64,000 bases of DNA from Natronorubrum aibiense (GTDB lineage Archaea > Halobacteriota > Halobacteria > Halobacteriales > Natrialbaceae), in assembly GCF_009392895.1 (NCBI RefSeq), contig NZ_CP045488.1, forward strand, positions 2,294,001 through 2,358,000, written 5' to 3'. Made by a program: the position numbers and the translations under genes. Position 1 is the stretch's first letter, and each line of letters begins with the position of its first letter. Below, piece after piece: positions 61,025-64,000 of this stretch. Below the pieces are notes generated by a model. That model was not told where the DNA came from. It made no database searches and worked only from the letters and a program-made list of their open reading frames with translations.

Positions 61025-61450
61025 ATGTCGCGATCGATTCTCGTCGCACACGACGGCTCGGCGCACGCACAGGCTGCCCTCGAGTACGCCCTCGAGACGT
61101 TTCCAGACACGCGGCTCGTGCTCTTTCACGCGATCGATCCGTTCGAACTCATGCCCGAGGAAGACCGACTGCCGCCGCTGACCGAAGAATGGCTTGCAGA
61201 CCAACACGACGCGGCGACAACCCTCTTCGAGGACGCCCTCGAGGACGTCGACACCGAAGGGGTGACGATCGAAACCGAGACCGAAGTCGGCTCGCCGGCA
61301 CAGACGATCGTGGCGGCCGTCGAGGAGACGGGCGTCGACGGGATCGTCGTCGGTAGCCGCGGCCGAGGGAACGTCGCCGAGGCGCGGGTGGGGAGTACGG
61401 CCGAACTCGTCGTCAAGCGTGCGAGCGTGCCGGTAACGGTCGTCAGGTAA
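61025..61450 (+). CDS. Single-domain universal stress protein
   Basis: 141 residues. N-terminus MSRSILVAHDGSAHAQAALEYA; loop VVGSRGRGNVAEARVGSTAELVV. It has a more acidic middle (MPEEDRLPPLTEEWLADQH). Seventy-nine bases separate it from the previous USP on the same strand, so they may form an operon. It converges on the USP at 61465 with a 14-base gap. Confidence 0.93.
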   Translation: MSRSILVAHDGSAHAQAALEYALETFPDTRLVLFHAIDPFELMPEEDRLPPLTEEWLADQHDAATTLFEDALEDVDTEGVTIETETEVGSPAQTIVAAVEETGVDGIVVGSRGRGNVAEARVGSTAELVVKRASVPVTVVR

Positions 61451-61464
61451 CAGCCCGGGGTGTG

Positions 61465-61926
61465 TTACTCGGTATCTGCATCGCGGACGACCGTTACCGT
61501 CACCGGCGATCGGGCGACGACCATCTCCGCGACGCTGCCAAGTAACAGGCGAGAGGGGCCCAGTCGACCGTGGCCGCCCAGAACGATCCCATCGATGTCG
61601 TGGTCCTCGGCGTAGTCGATGATTTCGCGGGCTGGTTCGCCGGTCTTGCTCTCGGTCGTGAGGGCTACGTCGTGTTCGTCGGCCAGTTCGCGAACCTCCT
61701 CGAAAACGAGTTCCTCCTCTTCGGCCGCCCGTTCGAACCACGCTTCGGAGCCGTGGGGCGGTTCGTTTCTGACGTCGACGGACGTCATGGAGCTATAGCC
61801 GGGCTCCGATGGGTCGATCACGTGCAGCGCGACGACGGTCGCGTCGGGATGGGTTTCGAACGCGTATTCGAGCGCCCGTTTCGACAGCGGTGAGCCGTCG
61901 ACGGGAACGAGTAGTTGGCGGGACAT
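61465..61926 (-). CDS. Single-domain universal stress protein
   Basis: 153 residues. N-terminus MSRQLLVPVDGSPLSKRALEYA; ATP loop VLGGHGRLGPSRLLLGSVAEMVV. The insert with GYSSMTSVDVRNEPPHGSEAWFERA groups it with the USP at 40400. A start six codons upstream (61944) is possible but less likely. Confidence 0.92.
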   Translation of the reverse strand: MSRQLLVPVDGSPLSKRALEYAFETHPDATVVALHVIDPSEPGYSSMTSVDVRNEPPHGSEAWFERAAEEEELVFEEVRELADEHDVALTTESKTGEPAREIIDYAEDHDIDGIVLGGHGRLGPSRLLLGSVAEMVVARSPVTVTVVRDADTE

Positions 61927-62078
61927 CACTCTCTCGTACCGCACGGAGTCTCAAAAGAGTATGCAGGGTGTGTGCGAGCAACGGGATCGCCGCGCGATCA
62001 GTGTTCGGCCTCGAGTCACGACTTGCAGGTCGACGGCAGGCCTTTATGCGTGCCGTCGGTGTACGCCCGATCGATCTC

Positions 62079-62468
62079 ATGAACTACAAGGAGTTCGTCG
62101 GACAGGTCCAGCACCGACTCGAGTATGCGGAGTTCGGCCGGGCCGTGCGGGCGACCAGAGCCGTCCTGACGACGCTCGGTGAGCGTCTCCAGGAAGGCGA
62201 GGCGACCGATCTCGCCAGCCCGCTGCCGATGGAGATCGATCGCTATCTGACCGAGGCCGACCACGGCCAACGGTTCGACTATCAGGAGTTCCTCGATCGC
62301 GTCGCCGACCGTGAGGGTGTCGATCGGGCCGACGCGAACTACCACGCCCAGCAGCTGCTGGCGGTCGTCGGCGAGGTCGTCCCCGCAGGGAACCTCGAAA
62401 AGATCGACGCACAGCTGCCCGAGGAGTTCGACCCATTGTTCGAACTGGTCGAAACAGCAGCAGAGTGA
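62079..62468 (+). CDS. DUF2267 protein
   Basis: 129 residues of the DUF2267 family: MNYKEFVGQVQHRLEYAEFGRAVRATRAVLTTLGERL, named by YKEFVGQVQHR and RAVLTTLGERL, and ASPLPMEIDRYL in the middle. It is probably all-helical and soluble. Its molecular function is unknown. Its TGA overlaps a possible GTG start of the next gene (GTGA), suggesting coupled translation. Confidence 0.88.
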   Translation: MNYKEFVGQVQHRLEYAEFGRAVRATRAVLTTLGERLQEGEATDLASPLPMEIDRYLTEADHGQRFDYQEFLDRVADREGVDRADANYHAQQLLAVVGEVVPAGNLEKIDAQLPEEFDPLFELVETAAE

Positions 62469-63208
62469 GCAACGCCGAGCAGCCAGCGATGGCGTCTGCG
62501 GCGGCCTCGAGATGCAGCCGCAGCGACGCGACGGATGAGCGGCCGCCGGGACCGATCAGCCGCGTGCCCCGATCGAACGGGGCCGCCCGCGAGTGGTACG
62601 ACCGGATCAGCGCCCAGTACGACACGGTCGCCGATCCGTTCGAAGCACCGGCTCGAACGACCGGCCTCGAGCTCCTCGCCGCCGAACCGGGTGAGTGCGT
62701 CCTCGACGTTGGCTGTGGCACCGGCATCGCCGTCGTCGAGCTTGCTGGAGCCGTCGGCCCGAACGGGACGGCAGTCGGAGTCGACCTCGCGGACGGAATG
62801 GCTCGTGTCTCGAGGGCTGCGCTCGACGATGCCGGGCTCGATCGTGGCGTCGTCGTGGTCGGCGACGGCGCGGCGCTGCCGTTCACCGCCGATGCGTTCG
62901 ACGCCCTGTTCGCCAGTTTCGTTCTCGAACTCTTCGATACACCCGAGATACCCGGCGTGCTAGCGGAGTGGCGACGCGTGCTCGCTCCCGGTGGTCGGCT
63001 CTGCGTCGTCTCGCTGTCCCGTCGCGGGGACGGGCCAGCCACGTGGCTGTACGAGCGAGTCCACGAGCGATTGCCAACGATCGTCGACTGTCGACCGATC
63101 TACGTTCGTGAAACACTCCGCGAGGCCGGGTTCCGGATCGACGAGACGCGAACGGAGACGGTCTGGTGGTTTCCGGTCGAGATCGTTCGGTGTCGACTCG
63201 AGTCGTGA
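62465..63208 (+). CDS. Class I SAM-dependent methyltransferase
   Basis: 247 residues from the GTG that overlaps the previous stop, or 239 from the ATG at 62489. Motif I is CVLDVGCGTGIAVVE; then VGVDLADGMARVS, ALPFTADAFDALFASFVLELFD (as LPFTADAFD) and PGGRLCVVSLSR. It is a UbiE-type type 11 methyltransferase. Substrate unknown. Linked to the DUF2267 gene by overlap. Confidence 0.88.
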   Translation: MSNAEQPAMASAAASRCSRSDATDERPPGPISRVPRSNGAAREWYDRISAQYDTVADPFEAPARTTGLELLAAEPGECVLDVGCGTGIAVVELAGAVGPNGTAVGVDLADGMARVSRAALDDAGLDRGVVVVGDGAALPFTADAFDALFASFVLELFDTPEIPGVLAEWRRVLAPGGRLCVVSLSRRGDGPATWLYERVHERLPTIVDCRPIYVRETLREAGFRIDETRTETVWWFPVEIVRCRLES

Positions 63209-63232
63209 TCGCAGCCCAGACGCGCCGCCACC

Positions 63233-64000
63233 TCACTCCGCCGTCGGTGCCCCGCGGACGATCGTGACCGTCCGTGGGGATCGACGAGCGATTCGTTCCG
63301 CGCCCGATCCCGTAAACAGCCGCGCCGCGAGCGACCGTCCGTGGGCCCCCACGACGAGTTGATCGGCGTCGGTCGCTTCGGCGTAGTCGAGGATTTCTGC
63401 GGCCGGTTTCCCGGCGACGGTCTCCGTTTCGAGCGTCGTGCCGTGATCCTCGGCCACCGCTGTCGCTGACTCGAGGATCTCTTCGGCGCGAGTTTCGTGC
63501 TCGTGCAGGATGTCCTCGAGGTACGTTCCCTCGACGTCCTCCCGTGGACGGTCGAACGGCAGTTCCTGGACGTACAGGGCCGTGTGTGTCGCATCGGGGA
63601 ACGTCTCGAGGGCGTACTCGAGGGCGGCCTCAGCCTGCTCCGAGCCGTCGATCGGGACCAGAATCGATTCGGGGAGTTCGCGGTCGCGAACGGCACTCAC
63701 CGTTTCGGGGACGACGGTCGTCGTGATCGGTGCACGTCGGACGACGGCCTCGCTGACGTGGCCCAGAAACGGCCGTGTGATCGGTGATTCGCCGTGCGTT
63801 CCTAACACGACGTGGTCGACGCCGGCGTCGGTCGTCGTCGCGAGAATCTCGGTCTGTGGCGTGCCGATTCGAAGCTGTGTGCGGAGGGAGCGACCGCACT
63901 CGTCGGCACGCTCGGCCGCCCGATCGAGTACGCGCTCGCCGCGGTCTTCGGCGTGGTCGAGCGGCGAATCGGCCGCGCCGACGGTCGCGTCGTGATCGGT
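63233..64000 (-). CDS. Two-domain universal stress protein (N-terminus beyond the window)
   Basis: The frame is open to the window edge, giving 255 residues. The partial first domain has the end of a USP fold with loop VLGTHGESPITRPFLGHVSEAVV, in which the final GS is GH. The second domain is complete: ESILVPIDGSEQAEAALEYA with loop VVGAHGRSLAARLFTGSGAERIA. About 40-60 N-terminal residues are missing off the right edge. It converges on the methyltransferase gene with a 24-base gap. Confidence 0.92.
   Translation of the reverse strand, partial: TDHDATVGAADSPLDHAEDRGERVLDRAAERADECGRSLRTQLRIGTPQTEILATTTDAGVDHVVLGTHGESPITRPFLGHVSEAVVRRAPITTTVVPETVSAVRDRELPESILVPIDGSEQAEAALEYALETFPDATHTALYVQELPFDRPREDVEGTYLEDILHEHETRAEEILESATAVAEDHGTTLETETVAGKPAAEILDYAEATDADQLVVGAHGRSLAARLFTGSGAERIARRSPRTVTIVRGAPTAE

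Noticed and set aside
1-64000. CRISPR array, transposon, prophage or integrase
   Set aside because: No regularly spaced repeats, no transposase or integrase motifs and no phage structural genes were seen. The palindromic repeats are the only candidates for mobile-element remains.

Overview
This window is a piece of a haloarchaeal chromosome (class Halobacteria; the style of the intergenic DNA and gene set fits the Natrialbaceae, but genus is not determinable by eye). The supports are the high GC content, very acidic proteins full of Asp/Glu, an archaeal-type methionine adenosyltransferase, a 14-subunit-type NADH dehydrogenase operon without nuoE/F/G, an intron-containing tRNA-Gln(TTG), a Tat-lipobox halocyanin-like protein, and TATA boxes 25-35 bases upstream of many start codons, as expected for leaderless transcripts.

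Layout. 1-8.1 kb: metabolic genes (partial phosphosugar mutase, beta-propeller arylsulfotransferase-like protein, small membrane protein, tRNA-Gln, HNH endonuclease, aminotransferase coupled to ribH, purK-purE). 8.4-18.8 kb: an uninterrupted operon for respiratory complex I (nuoA, B, CD, H, I, J1, J2, K, L, M, N), with most genes overlapping by 1-4 bases. 18.9-29.2 kb: ordinary chromosomal genes (DHH phosphoesterase, CBS-ParB-like protein, NAD(P)-binding protein, polyprenyl synthetase, M28 peptidase, degenerate NAD kinase, endonuclease III, methyltransferase, S-adenosylmethionine synthetase). 29.4-31.1 kb: an ABC-2 exporter.

31.1-64 kb is the striking part: about 33 kb with twenty universal-stress-protein (USP) loci (26 USP domains, one locus broken), interleaved with an AarF/UbiB kinase, a PNPOx-like flavoprotein, nicotinate phosphoribosyltransferase, a SagB-like nitroreductase, a dienelactone hydrolase, an HSP20, AMP phosphorylase, a TreT-like trehalose synthase, a CBS protein with an apparent ribosome-hibernation (HPF-like) tail, a phosphoribosyltransferase, a proteasome-beta-like protein that lacks the catalytic threonine, a PAC2 protein, a cation P-type ATPase (broken), and acetoacetyl-CoA-reductase-like SDRs. 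Most are single-gene units on alternating strands. This family list closely parallels the Mycobacterium tuberculosis DosR dormancy regulon (USPs, HSP20, CBS protein, nitroreductases, pncB2, phosphoribosyltransferase/dienelactone hydrolase, cation ATPase, HPF-like protein). I infer that it is a haloarchaeal dormancy or energy-stress island: NAD and nucleotide salvage, ribosome parking, chaperoning and compatible-solute synthesis sensed through adenine nucleotides by USP and CBS domains.

The island also carries signs of rearrangement: a junction that truncates the 5' ends of a P-type ATPase and an SDR at the same point, a USP pseudogene, and two families of imperfectly palindromic intergenic repeats (two copies each). 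No CRISPR array, transposase, integrase, or rRNA gene was seen.
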